Below are positions 1 through 7,928 of a DNA stretch of 64,000 nucleotides, piece after piece (within the stretch, counting starts at the first letter, position 1; every line of letters starts with the position of its first letter). Origin of the DNA: DATMXT01 sp963662765 (GTDB lineage Bacteria; Bacillota; Clostridia; Oscillospirales; Feifaniaceae). The stretch covers positions 186,001 through 250,000 of the forward strand of contig CAXXUP010000008.1 in the NCBI GenBank assembly GCA_963662765.2, given 5' to 3'. The notes beneath the pieces were generated by a model. It had not been told where the DNA came from. It saw nothing but the letters and a program-made list of their open reading frames with translations, and ran no database searches. The translations under genes were made by a program, and so were the position numbers.

Positions 1-620
1 TCAATACGGGAGCCGTCCTCAAACTCGATGGCCTCGAGGGCATCGCCGCCGACAAGGCGGGTGGGTTTTGTCTCAAGAACTTTTATGGTGCCGAAATCGG
101 CCTGCGGAGCGCCGTCGGTCAAAGCGGTCACCGAGGCTGCAAAGTGGGCGAGTTCCGAGGCTTCGGCGGCGGCATAAACGCCGGAGCCGAGCACCGCGAC
201 CGGCTTGTCTCGGAAGAAAAAGCCGTCGCAGGTCGCGCAATAGCTGACGCCGCGGCCCTCAAACTCGTCGAGGTTGAGCCCGGCCCGCTTGGCCCTAGTG
301 GCGCCAGTCGCAATCAGCACTGTCTTGCCCTCGAACTTGCCTGCGTCTGTATGGACGATGAAGGGGCTGCCCGGCTCAAGCCGGGTGGCCTGGCACTCGA
401 CAACTTCGGTGCCAAGCCGCCTCACCTGATCAAGTCCGCTCTCGAGCAGCTCTTTGCCTGAGACGCCCTGCGAAAATCCGAAGTAGTTGTCTATGTGCTC
501 GGCTTTATTCAAAGACGAGCCGTTGTTTGTGAGCATGAGGGTGGAACGGCCGGCGCGCTTCGTATAGAGAGCGGCCGAGAGACCGGCGGGGCCGGCACCG
601 ATGATGATACAGTCGTACAT
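1..620 (-). CDS. Thioredoxin reductase-like FAD/NAD(P)H flavoprotein (C-terminus cut by window edge)
   Basis: The gene enters the window at base 1 and starts with ATG at 620, preceded by AAAGGAGAG. The 206 visible residues open with the FAD-binding dinucleotide motif GAGPAG (residues 8-13). They contain the redox-active pair in YCATCDG (Cys128 and Cys131), the hallmark of low-molecular-weight thioredoxin reductases, followed by the NADPH-binding segment near residue 145 (VAVLGSG). Family members pass electrons from NADPH via FAD and the CxxC pair to thioredoxin or a thioredoxin-like partner in the cytoplasm. The rest of the NADPH domain and the second FAD segment lie outside the window. A related NrdH-, glutaredoxin- or AhpF-type reductase cannot be excluded. 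It sits 12 bases downstream of recG on the same strand and may be the last gene of the asp23-fakA-recG transcript. Confidence 0.85.
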   Translation of the reverse strand, partial: MYDCIIIGAGPAGLSAALYTKRAGRSTLMLTNNGSSLNKAEHIDNYFGFSQGVSGKELLESGLDQVRRLGTEVVECQATRLEPGSPFIVHTDAGKFEGKTVLIATGATRAKRAGLNLDEFEGRGVSYCATCDGFFFRDKPVAVLGSGVYAAAEASELAHFAASVTALTDGAPQADFGTIKVLETKPTRLVGGDALEAIEFEDGSRI

Positions 621-632
621 GTCTACTCTCCT

Positions 633-2666
633 TTAATTTTGTATGATGTTTTGCTGTGAAAAAAGGCGTTCTACGCTCTTCAGCAGTTCCGGGTGGGTTG
701 CAAGCCCGGGGTCTGCCGCAAGCAGCTCATGGGCGGCCGTGGACGCCTTTGCGACAGTGTCAGCGTCGGCTGCGAGGTCGGCCACCGTCAGGGGCGGCAG
801 ACCGTGCTGACGCTCGCCGAAGAAGTCACCTGGACCGCGCAGTTCGAGGTCTTTGCGGGCGATTTCAAAGCCGTCGTTTGTCTTCTCCATGACGGCAAGC
901 CGCTCTTTTGTCACTTCGCCGCCGCCCGCCTTAAAGAGCACGCAGTAAGACTTGTAGGGGCCGCGGCCGACCCGGCCCCGCAGCTGGTGAAGCTGCGATA
1001 GGCCAAAGCGCTCGGCGTTTTCCACAACCATCAGGCTGGCGTTGGGCACGTCGACTCCGACTTCGACGACGGTTGTGGCAACCAGCACGCTGATGTTTCC
1101 CCTCGCGAATTCATTCATGATGCGATCTTTTTCAGCCGATTTCATGCGGCCGTGAAGGGCTGCCACCGAGTAGGGCGCGCAGACTTTGGCCATCCGATCG
1201 GCGTGGGTTGCGACGTCGGTGAGCGTGCTCTCCTCTTCCTCCTCGTTTTCAATGACGGGGCAGATGACAAAGACCTGCCGCCCTTCACCGAGCTGCCGGA
1301 GCGTGAAGTCGTCGATGCGGCGGCGCATGTCCTCCTCCACAACGAAGGTGTCAATTTTCTGACGGCCGGCCGGCATTTCGTCGAGGGCCGAGACGTCGAG
1401 ATCGCCGTAAATCATGAGGGCGAGCGTGCGGGGGATGGGGGTGGCCGACATGACGAGGGTGTGCGGACTGTCCCCTTTTGCCGATAGCGCCGCCCGTTGG
1501 GCGACGCCGAAGCGGTGTTGCTCGTCGGTGACGACAAGCCCGAGCCTCGCAAAGGTGCAGTCCCCCTCGATGAGGGCGTGGGTGCCGACAACAAGGTCGG
1601 CCTCTCCGGCCGCAAGTGCCGCAAGCGCCGCACGGCGCTCCTTTGCCGGCATGCCGCCCGTGACAAGGACAATCCGCATGCCAAGGGGCTCCAGCAGTCC
1701 CGAGAGGGTGTTGTAGTGCTGACCGGCCAAAATTTCTGTTGGGGCCATCATGGCGCTTTGGAAACCGGCCTTCGCGGCGGCGTAGCAGAGGGCGGCTGCG
1801 ACGGCGGTCTTGCCGGACCCGACGTCGCCCTGTACCAGCCGGTTCATGGGAACCGGCTTTGCCATGTCGGCTGCGGCCTCGGCGATGACCCGGCGCTGAG
1901 CGCCGGTCGGCGCAAAGGGGAGCGCGGCGAAAAAGGGGGTCATATCTGTTCTCGGAATGGGCGTTCCGGCGGCCTCTCTGACCCTGCGGCCAAGCAGCGA
2001 AAGCCCGAGGCTGAGCGTAAAGAGTTCTTCGAAGGCGAGTCGGCGGCGGGCGGCCGCAAGTTCACCGGGGTCCTGCGGGCGATGGATAGCCTTCAGCGCC
2101 CGAGCCAGCGGCGCGAGCGCGAATTGGTCCATCAGCTCCTTTGGCAGCACGTCGGGCAGTTTGTCAGCCAGAAGCTCGACCGACTGCCAAGTGACGGACC
2201 GAATGACCTTCTGGGAGACACCGGCTGTCAGCTTATAAATCGGGACAATGGCCTGTGCCTCCGGAGACCCGATTGGGGCCATGGCCGGATTTGCCATGGC
2301 ACGGCGGAGCAGGTCGCCCTCGATCCTGCCGTAGAAGGCGTACTCCTCCCCTTTTTTGACGAGGTTTTTCATCCACGGCTGATTGAAATAGGTGATGTCG
2401 GCCGTGCCGGTGCCGTCCCCTATTCTAAAGCGGGTGAGCTCCATACCCTTCCGAATTCGGGCATGGGACGGCGCCGTCACGACATAGCCGTGAATGGAGC
2501 AGGCCGCCCCCAAGGCGGTTTCGCCAATTGGGACGACGGCCCGCCGATCCTCATATGTGCGGGGGTAAAAGCGCACCGCGTCCTCGCAGCTTTCAATGCC
2601 AAGCCGCTGCAGGAGCGCGGCGCGGGAAGGCCCCACGCCCTTCAGTTTTGTGATGTCGCTACTCAA
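633..2666 (-). CDS. recG: ATP-dependent DNA helicase RecG
   Basis: RecG remodels stalled replication forks and branch-migrates Holliday junctions. Read from a TTG at 2666 that overlaps the end of fakA by 8 bases, the protein has 677 residues, the usual RecG length. A longer in-frame reading to 2807 would add 47 residues encoded entirely inside fakA and is unlikely. The N-terminal wedge domain begins with the typical KLKGVGP motif and carries an OB fold at about residues 55-135. The helicase core has Walker A GDVGSGKT at residues 280-287, the RecG-type Walker B box DEQH at 381-384, MSATPIPRT, and the C-terminal arginine-finger region QLRGRVGRG. Neighbours on the same strand are fakA upstream and the flavoprotein gene downstream. 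The TTG start with no clear ribosome binding site suggests translational coupling to fakA. Confidence 0.95.
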   Translation of the reverse strand: MSSDITKLKGVGPSRAALLQRLGIESCEDAVRFYPRTYEDRRAVVPIGETALGAACSIHGYVVTAPSHARIRKGMELTRFRIGDGTGTADITYFNQPWMKNLVKKGEEYAFYGRIEGDLLRRAMANPAMAPIGSPEAQAIVPIYKLTAGVSQKVIRSVTWQSVELLADKLPDVLPKELMDQFALAPLARALKAIHRPQDPGELAAARRRLAFEELFTLSLGLSLLGRRVREAAGTPIPRTDMTPFFAALPFAPTGAQRRVIAEAAADMAKPVPMNRLVQGDVGSGKTAVAAALCYAAAKAGFQSAMMAPTEILAGQHYNTLSGLLEPLGMRIVLVTGGMPAKERRAALAALAAGEADLVVGTHALIEGDCTFARLGLVVTDEQHRFGVAQRAALSAKGDSPHTLVMSATPIPRTLALMIYGDLDVSALDEMPAGRQKIDTFVVEEDMRRRIDDFTLRQLGEGRQVFVICPVIENEEEEESTLTDVATHADRMAKVCAPYSVAALHGRMKSAEKDRIMNEFARGNISVLVATTVVEVGVDVPNASLMVVENAERFGLSQLHQLRGRVGRGPYKSYCVLFKAGGGEVTKERLAVMEKTNDGFEIARKDLELRGPGDFFGERQHGLPPLTVADLAADADTVAKASTAAHELLAADPGLATHPELLKSVERLFSQQNIIQN

Positions 2667-4308
2667 CTGCGATGATATAGCTGTATACGGGCTGACCGCC
2701 TGCGGTGAAGGCCATGTCGAACCGGTCGCCGTATTTTTTCTGGAGACTCTCCTGGAATTTTTCGGCGGTTTGGGGCAGGACATCCTCCCCGTAGAAAATC
2801 GTGACAAAGGAGGTGGTGTCGCTCACCATAGCGGCAAGCAGCTTCGAGGCCGCCTTTTCAGCCGTCTTTTCCACGGCACGAACGATTGAGCCCTCAATGC
2901 CCATCATATCGCCCTTTTTGACCTTTTTGTCCGAGACGGTCGTGTCCCTGACGGCGTAGGTCACAGATCCCGAGCGCACATTTTTCATGGCGGCGCGCAT
3001 GGCGTCGAAGTTGGCCTGGGGCTCTCCGGTCTCGTCGAAGGACATGATGGCGGTGATACCCTCTGGAACTGTCTTTGTCGGTACGACAAAGACTTTTTTG
3101 TCGGTCAGCTTGGCTGTCATTTCGGCGGTGAGGATGATGTTTTTGTTGTTGGGGAAGATATAAACATTTTCAGCCGGCGTCGCGTCGACGGCGGCAAGGA
3201 TGTCCTCGGTGGAGGGGTTCATGGTTTGGCCGCCCGAGACGATGTTGTCGACCGACAGGTCGCGCAGCACATCGGAGATTCCGTCCCCCGGTGAGACCGC
3301 GACAAAGCCGTAGAGCTTCTCGGGCGGGGCGATGATGCGCTCTCCGCTCGACTCCTTGATCTGACGGGTAAACTCGCCGTACTGCTCCACCATGTTCTCA
3401 ATTTTCATGCCGGAGAGATAGCCGTATTTCAGCGCCTCCTGCAGCACCCTGCCGGGGGCGTTGCTGTGGACGTGAACCTTAATGACGTCGCCGTCGTCGA
3501 CAAAAACGAGGGAGTCGCCGATCTTGTCGAGATAGGCCTGAAGCTGTTCCGCGGGGCGCAGCTTCTTCTTCTGGGTACGGTTGACGAAAAATTCGGAGCA
3601 ATAAGCGAACTTGATGTCGTCCGGGTTGAGGCTGGTGATGTCGGGCTGGGACCTTTTGCCCTTTTCGGTCTCCGGCTCGGCGCTCTCTACCATGACACCG
3701 TCACATAGCACCGACACCATGCCCTCCAGCATGCGGACATATCCCTTACCGCCCGAGTCGACGACCCCGGCGGCTTTGAGCACCGGAAGCATATCCGGCG
3801 TTTTTTCAAGCGTATTCTTTGCCGATTTAAGCATAACCTTTAGCACTGCGCACGTATCCTCCTCGGTCTCAGCCAGCTTAATCCCGTCCTCTGCGGCAAC
3901 CCGCGAGACCGTTAGAATTGTACCCTCGGTCGGCTTCATAACGGCCTTGTAGGCCGAGCCGACACCGCCCATAAAGGCGGACGCAAGCTGTTTTGAATCC
4001 ATCTCCTCAACGCCCGCGAGCTCTTTTGCAAAGCCCCGGAAGAGCAGCGATGTGATGACGCCTGAGTTGCCTCTCGCCCCTTTGAGGAAAAAGGCGGCAG
4101 CCTGTGATGCGACTTCGCCACAGGACTTTCCCTGCATCCCCGCAAGGGCGTCACAGCCGGCCTTCAAGGTCAGCGACATATTTGTGCCGGTGTCGCCGTC
4201 CGGCACGGGAAAGACGTTTAAGTCATTGATTTCGCTCTTATGGCGTTCGACCGCATGCGCGCCAGACAGTATCATGTCGCGCAGCATATCTCCGTTTATT
4301 CGATTCAC
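2659..4308 (-). CDS. fakA: Fatty acid kinase subunit A (DhaL domain, YloV family)
   Basis: FakA is the ATP-binding kinase subunit that phosphorylates fatty acids held by a DegV-type FakB protein, feeding exogenous fatty acids into phospholipid synthesis. The 549-residue length matches the family. The N-terminal DhaL domain (about residues 1-200) carries the Mg-ATP ligand motif DGDTGTN (37-43) and GARGNSG (77-83). A middle linker and a C-terminal DegV-like domain follow. The start is a GTG at 4308 with GGAGGT six bases upstream. It lies 12 bases after the Asp23/YloU gene, the same order as yloU-yloV in Bacillus, and overlaps recG downstream. No FakB partner is visible in the window. Confidence 0.92.
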   Translation of the reverse strand: MNRINGDMLRDMILSGAHAVERHKSEINDLNVFPVPDGDTGTNMSLTLKAGCDALAGMQGKSCGEVASQAAAFFLKGARGNSGVITSLLFRGFAKELAGVEEMDSKQLASAFMGGVGSAYKAVMKPTEGTILTVSRVAAEDGIKLAETEEDTCAVLKVMLKSAKNTLEKTPDMLPVLKAAGVVDSGGKGYVRMLEGMVSVLCDGVMVESAEPETEKGKRSQPDITSLNPDDIKFAYCSEFFVNRTQKKKLRPAEQLQAYLDKIGDSLVFVDDGDVIKVHVHSNAPGRVLQEALKYGYLSGMKIENMVEQYGEFTRQIKESSGERIIAPPEKLYGFVAVSPGDGISDVLRDLSVDNIVSGGQTMNPSTEDILAAVDATPAENVYIFPNNKNIILTAEMTAKLTDKKVFVVPTKTVPEGITAIMSFDETGEPQANFDAMRAAMKNVRSGSVTYAVRDTTVSDKKVKKGDMMGIEGSIVRAVEKTAEKAASKLLAAMVSDTTSFVTIFYGEDVLPQTAEKFQESLQKKYGDRFDMAFTAGGQPVYSYIIAVE

Positions 4309-4320
4309 TGATTACCTCCG

Positions 4321-4671
4321 CTACGCCTTCATGGCATCTACATATACGGTAATTTCGTGGACGACGAGCCCTGTCTGCTCCTCGACCATATACTTGACCT
4401 TTTGCATGATGCTGTCCGCAACGGCGGAGATGTTCAGCCCGTATACAACGACGATGTGAAGTTCAATTGAAATAAGGTCCCCGCCCATCGGGTAGACTTT
4501 TACGCCTTTGTCCATGGCCCCCCGGCGAAACAGCGATACAAGCCCGTCGGTCACGCCCTTGGGGGCCATACCGGCCACGCCGAAGCATTCGTTTACCGCA
4601 CGGCCGACGATTTCCGCCAGCACGTCGCCCGATATCTCTATGTCTCCAAAGGAGTTTTCAAGCTTTACCAT
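4321..4671 (-). CDS. Asp23/Gls24 family envelope stress protein (YloU-like)
   Basis: This is a 116-residue cytosolic protein of the Asp23/Gls24 family, whose members associate with the cell membrane through small partners and contribute to envelope-stress tolerance. Typical family features are the opening strands (residues about 8-25, GDIEISGDVLAEIVGRA), a central GVTDGL segment and the C-terminal YVEEQTGLVVHEITVYVD. The start at 4671 is chosen because AGGAGG precedes that ATG. An upstream in-frame ATG at 4704 would place the ribosome binding site inside the gene. It is the first gene of a minus-strand series leading into fakA and recG, with an extended -10 promoter at 4769-4777. The exact molecular function of this family is not known. 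Confidence 0.9.
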   Translation of the reverse strand: MVKLENSFGDIEISGDVLAEIVGRAVNECFGVAGMAPKGVTDGLVSLFRRGAMDKGVKVYPMGGDLISIELHIVVVYGLNISAVADSIMQKVKYMVEEQTGLVVHEITVYVDAMKA

Positions 4672-4768
4672 ATATGCCTCCTGTCTATGGGGTTCCGGTA
4701 TCATTTATCAATATAGTAACCGGAAATGTTGGTTTCACGCAAAAAAACTGTCTTCGCGTCTTGGGGTT

Positions 4769-4777
4769 ATTATACCA
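4769..4777 (-). promoter_or_regulatory. Extended -10 promoter element for asp23-fakA-recG
   Basis: On the minus strand the sequence TGGTATAAT is an extended -10 box about 100 bases upstream of the asp23 start. No good -35 hexamer stands 16-18 bases upstream, which fits an extended -10 promoter. A second TATAAT lies on the plus strand at 4799-4804 facing the other way, but no plus-strand gene follows it. Confidence 0.5.
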
Positions 4778-4858
4778 CAAGCGCAGGGCGCGCAGGGGTA
4801 TAATGTTTGCATGTGCGTTCACCAGCAAAGGTGAAAATCGCACGCGGAATTAAATCAA

Positions 4859-4889
4859 GATATAATAACCGCTCTGCGGTTATTATATC
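4859..4889 (-). terminator. Perfect 14-bp inverted repeat, probable terminator of the lipoprotein operon
   Basis: The arms GATATAATAACCGC and GCGGTTATTATATC flank a 3-base loop. It lies 37 bases after the stop codon of the substrate-binding lipoprotein (4927) and before the asp23 promoter. On the minus strand the 3' arm is T-rich and is followed by TTGATTT, so it could terminate transcription. The T tract is interrupted and the AT-rich arms also resemble a protein-binding palindrome, so an operator role is possible. Confidence 0.45.
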
Positions 4890-4926
4890 ATACTCTATGC
4901 GTGATTCTTTAACAAGAGGTGAATTT

Positions 4927-6276
4927 TCAGCCGATCTGCACATTCTCGATTCCGGCAAGCGGATTTACCGCCGTCGGCGTCAGCACGGCCAGCACCGACT
5001 CAGGCGCCGCCACCTCTTTTTGCACAAAGTAGAGCGGAATAATGGGGCACTCGGTGTCGAGCGCCTCCATGAGGGCTTTTGCAGCCGCTTGCCCGCCCTG
5101 CGCCTTGAAGGCCGCAAAAGCGTCATCGACTGCCGGGACCCTGAGCCTCCCGTAACTTAAAGTCCCGCCGGTGGCGCAGAGCGGTGAAAGGTCCATGTCC
5201 GGGGTCAGTTTTACTTCACCGAGATAGAGGTCAAAGGCCCCCCGCTCAATGGCCGATATGTACGCTGTTTTGTCATACTCTGTGATTTCAGTCTCTATGC
5301 CGACCGACTTTAGCTGAAAGGCGATGGACTGGGCGATGGTCAGTTTTTCGCTGCTGTCGGAGCAGACCACCAGTTCCAAGGTGGGGGTGGCGCCGCCGAG
5401 CTGCTCTTTGGCGTAGTCGGCATCGAACCCATGCAGCACGGCGTAGGGATCGTAAAGGTACCAGTCGGGGTGGACGGGTGACAGGGCCACATACCCGGAA
5501 ATCGAAAGATTGTCGTCAATGAGCTCTGTGCGGTTGATGGCCGCCGAAACCGCCTTGCGCAGGGAGGCGTTTTTGAGGGTGGTCCCCAAAAACACGAGGT
5601 TGTTTGTCGCATACTGCTTGCCGGACAGCCCCGTCATTCCGGTCACGACAGTCAGCTCCCCGCTGCGGTAGGCGTAGGCCGCCTCCTCGTCCTTTGCCAC
5701 ATTCAAAAGCCCGATTTCCCGCAGCGGCTGGTCACCGTTCGCGATAAGCCTGCCCTCCGACAGTGTATAGAGCCCCGGCGCGCAGGCCATGGGGATGTTC
5801 AGCATGGCGGGGAATCCCGCGTCGGGCGCCGTCAGCGTGATGGTGAGGGTGGAGTCGTCCGTCACCACAATATCAGTGACGGTTCTAAGCCTTGCAGCGT
5901 AGTTGTTCTCCTCGGTGCGCACACGATTCAAAATGTCCGCAACCTGCAAGGCTAACGGACTTGAAAGTTTTAATGTAATGATATTGCCGTTTGCCTCCAC
6001 CTTTTCGGCAAGGCCGCCCGAGGGCTCCATGCCGGCCGAGAGCCCCACGAGAGGCTGGTAGAGCAGTGTGCAAAGCTCGAGATTGTAGCGGCTCGTTGTG
6101 GTGAGGGGGTCAACGCCGGATTTTTCATCGTAGGGCAGGACAACGGCGGCAACACGCTGTTCTTCCGGCTGCTCCTCCGGATTCTGGGGACTTCCACCGG
6201 TTTCGACTGTACGCCGGCACCCCGAGAGCAGCAAAAGGATGCAAAGCAGTAACGCCGGAATACGCCTGCGGCTCAT
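4927..6276 (-). CDS. Extracytoplasmic solute-binding lipoprotein, family 5 (oligopeptide/nickel type)
   Basis: This 449-residue protein begins with a lipoprotein signal peptide (MSRRRIP, hydrophobic stretch, lipobox LLSGC with Cys20), so it should be anchored outside the membrane. The body resembles family-5 ABC substrate-binding proteins: an N-terminal segment ending in SRYNLELCTLLYQPLV, a central lobe, and a C-terminal lobe with LKSVGIETEITEYDK and FDLYLGEV. Such proteins bind peptides, nickel chelates or similar solutes. No permease or ATPase gene is adjacent, so it is an orphan and its ligand is unknown. The start at 6276 overlaps the pgeF stop by an ATGA junction; a longer reading to 6372 would lack a signal peptide at its end. 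It is the last gene of a ymdB-pgeF-lipoprotein series. Confidence 0.8.
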   Translation of the reverse strand: MSRRRIPALLLCILLLLSGCRRTVETGGSPQNPEEQPEEQRVAAVVLPYDEKSGVDPLTTTSRYNLELCTLLYQPLVGLSAGMEPSGGLAEKVEANGNIITLKLSSPLALQVADILNRVRTEENNYAARLRTVTDIVVTDDSTLTITLTAPDAGFPAMLNIPMACAPGLYTLSEGRLIANGDQPLREIGLLNVAKDEEAAYAYRSGELTVVTGMTGLSGKQYATNNLVFLGTTLKNASLRKAVSAAINRTELIDDNLSISGYVALSPVHPDWYLYDPYAVLHGFDADYAKEQLGGATPTLELVVCSDSSEKLTIAQSIAFQLKSVGIETEITEYDKTAYISAIERGAFDLYLGEVKLTPDMDLSPLCATGGTLSYGRLRVPAVDDAFAAFKAQGGQAAAKALMEALDTECPIIPLYFVQKEVAAPESVLAVLTPTAVNPLAGIENVQIG

Positions 6277-7076
6277 GGTTTTTGCGGCAACCCGATCGCC
6301 GCCATGAGCACGCCCCGCCGTTCTCCGTGGGCGCGGTGGGAAAAATAGCAGTCGATGTATTCCATCGTACACTCCCCCATACAGGTGATGTGGTCCTCTG
6401 GGACCCCTGCCTTCACGGCCGAGCGCTCGACCGCCCGCCAGAGGTCGACGTGCGGTTTTTTGTGACCGCCGAGAACGAGGTCGGCATCGAACTTCTCTGC
6501 CACCTCAGGGCCCACCTCAAAGCAGTCCGGACAGATGGAGGGGCCGATGGCCATGAGAATTTTGGCGGGATCGGCGCCAAACTCCTCTTCCATGCGCTTA
6601 ATCGCAATGCCGACAATGCCCTCCGTGGCACCCCGCCAGCCCGAGTGGACGGCGCCCCAACACCGGGCCTTTGGCTCATAGAGCAAGGTGGGGATGCAGT
6701 CGGCAAAGTAGCACACCGGAAAGACGCCGGGCGTATTAGATATGACGCCATCGGCTTCCCGGATTTTCTCCTTCGTAAATGGGTTTGCCAGCGTCTCCCG
6801 CGGAGATGTCAGCACAACCGTGGAGTGCACTTGCTTGACGGCGGCCAGCCTCTCGGGGTCGGCCCCGATGGCCGAAGAGAAAATGCGGTAGTTTTGCCGC
6901 ACGGCGTCCGGGTCGTCCCCCCGGTTGAAGCCGAAGTTCAGAGTGTCATACGGTGGAAGGCTGACTCCGCCCCGCCTTGTGGCAAAGCCTGCCACAAGTT
7001 CGGGGTGGGCGGAAAAGTCCGGCGTTGTCAGATATGGAACACCGGCGTGACCCGTCAAAATTTTCTCGAATTTCAC
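6273..7076 (-). CDS. pgeF: Peptidoglycan editing factor PgeF (laccase-domain, YfiH/YlmD family)
   Basis: The 267-residue protein belongs to the multicopper-oxidase-like laccase-domain family. In other bacteria PgeF corrects misincorporation of L-Ser into the cell-wall stem peptide, and some members show purine nucleoside phosphorylase activity. The zinc-site residues typical of the family are visible: His84 in KQVHS, Cys127 in FADCIP and His144 in VHSGWRG. The segment GPSICPDCFEVGPEV is also characteristic. The start is GTG at 7076, overlapping the ymdB stop in a GTGA junction; the downstream lipoprotein gene overlaps its end by ATGA. The three genes are therefore translationally coupled. Confidence 0.93.
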   Translation of the reverse strand: MKFEKILTGHAGVPYLTTPDFSAHPELVAGFATRRGGVSLPPYDTLNFGFNRGDDPDAVRQNYRIFSSAIGADPERLAAVKQVHSTVVLTSPRETLANPFTKEKIREADGVISNTPGVFPVCYFADCIPTLLYEPKARCWGAVHSGWRGATEGIVGIAIKRMEEEFGADPAKILMAIGPSICPDCFEVGPEVAEKFDADLVLGGHKKPHVDLWRAVERSAVKAGVPEDHITCMGECTMEYIDCYFSHRAHGERRGVLMAAIGLPQKP

Positions 7077-7846
7077 TTAATGCTGATCCTCTCTATGGAA
7101 GTCGCCCGCCCCGTCTCGGGGTCTGCTTCGATCAGGGCACCGCAGAGCACGACTTCGCCCTCTCCCGGTTTGAAGCGCACCGGCAGACCCACCAGGAATT
7201 TTTCGATGACTTCGGCCTTGCCGACCCCGATGATGGAGTCGGTAGGTCCCGTCATACCAAGGTCTGTGATAAAAGCGGTGCCGCCCGGCAATACTTGCTC
7301 GTCGGCCGTCTGCACATGGGTGTGAGTGCCGACAACAGCGGTGGCTCTTCCATCGACATAGCAGGCGAGGGCTTTCTTTTCGCTTGTCGCCTCGGCGTGG
7401 AAATCGATGACGCGAATTTTCACGGCATCCTTATCCCGTGCCAGAATGGCGTCGGCCATGTGGAAGGGACAGGCCAGGGACTGCATGTAGACAAGCCCCA
7501 TGAGGGAGACGACCTCCACAACACCAAAGGATGTCTTGACCCGGGCGATGCCGGTGCCCGGCGCCTCGGGCGGATAGTTGTGGGGGCGCAGCAGCCGCAC
7601 ATTGTCTTCGAGCATCCCGTAGAGCTCCCTGCGGTTCCAGACGTGGTTTCCGGTCGTGATGACGTCGACTCCTGCGTCGAAGAGCTTTTGTGCATCGGCC
7701 GGCAGCAGTCCGTTGCCGGGTGAGGCGTTCTCGCCATTGCAGACAACAAAGTCGGCGCCCGTCAGTTTACGGATGCCCCAGAGTCTGTTTGAGATAAAGT
7801 CGGTTCCCGCTGTGCCTACAACGTCTCCGATACATAATATTTTCAC
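7073..7846 (-). CDS. ymdB: YmdB-family metallophosphoesterase (cyclic nucleotide phosphodiesterase)
   Basis: The 257-residue protein has the conserved opening KILCIGDVVGTAG, with the metal-binding Asp in GDVVG, the segment NGENASPGNG and the histidine motifs TGNHVWN and VGTHTHVQTAD of the TIGR00282/YmdB metallophosphoesterases. The Bacillus YmdB hydrolyses 2',3'-cyclic nucleotides and affects biofilm formation and RNA turnover. The GTG start at 7846 has AGGAGA six bases upstream; an upstream ATG at 7894 lies within the rny terminator hairpin region and was rejected. It follows rny, as in Bacillus, but a strong hairpin separates the two. Usual length is about 265 residues. Confidence 0.93.
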   Translation of the reverse strand: MKILCIGDVVGTAGTDFISNRLWGIRKLTGADFVVCNGENASPGNGLLPADAQKLFDAGVDVITTGNHVWNRRELYGMLEDNVRLLRPHNYPPEAPGTGIARVKTSFGVVEVVSLMGLVYMQSLACPFHMADAILARDKDAVKIRVIDFHAEATSEKKALACYVDGRATAVVGTHTHVQTADEQVLPGGTAFITDLGMTGPTDSIIGVGKAEVIEKFLVGLPVRFKPGEGEVVLCGALIEADPETGRATSIERISIK

Positions 7847-7886
7847 CGTTCGTCTCCTATGACCCACCAGGTTTTCCTTTTGAAGA

Positions 7887-7916
7887 AAAGCCATACGGCC
7901 TTCGCCGTATGGCTTT
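7887..7916 (-). terminator. Rho-independent terminator after rny
   Basis: A perfect 13-bp stem (AAAGCCATACGGC with GCCGTATGGCTTT) closes a 4-base loop, and on the minus strand it is followed by TTCTTCAAAAGG after the T-rich arm. It lies 12 bases after the rny stop codon. Some readthrough into ymdB is likely because no separate strong promoter for ymdB was recognised between 7846 and 7886. Confidence 0.75.
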
Positions 7917-7928
7917 GCTCAGGACCAC

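Noticed and set aside
1497..2675. Long open frame on the plus strand opposite recG (392 codons)
   Set aside because: It is antisense to a clear RecG, has no recognisable domain and reflects the high GC content; the same applies to long antisense frames over rny (8097-9179) and phoR (25728-26705).
633..2807. Longer RecG start at 2807
   Set aside because: The extra 47 residues lie inside fakA and the RecG family begins at KLKGVGP, near the TTG at 2666.
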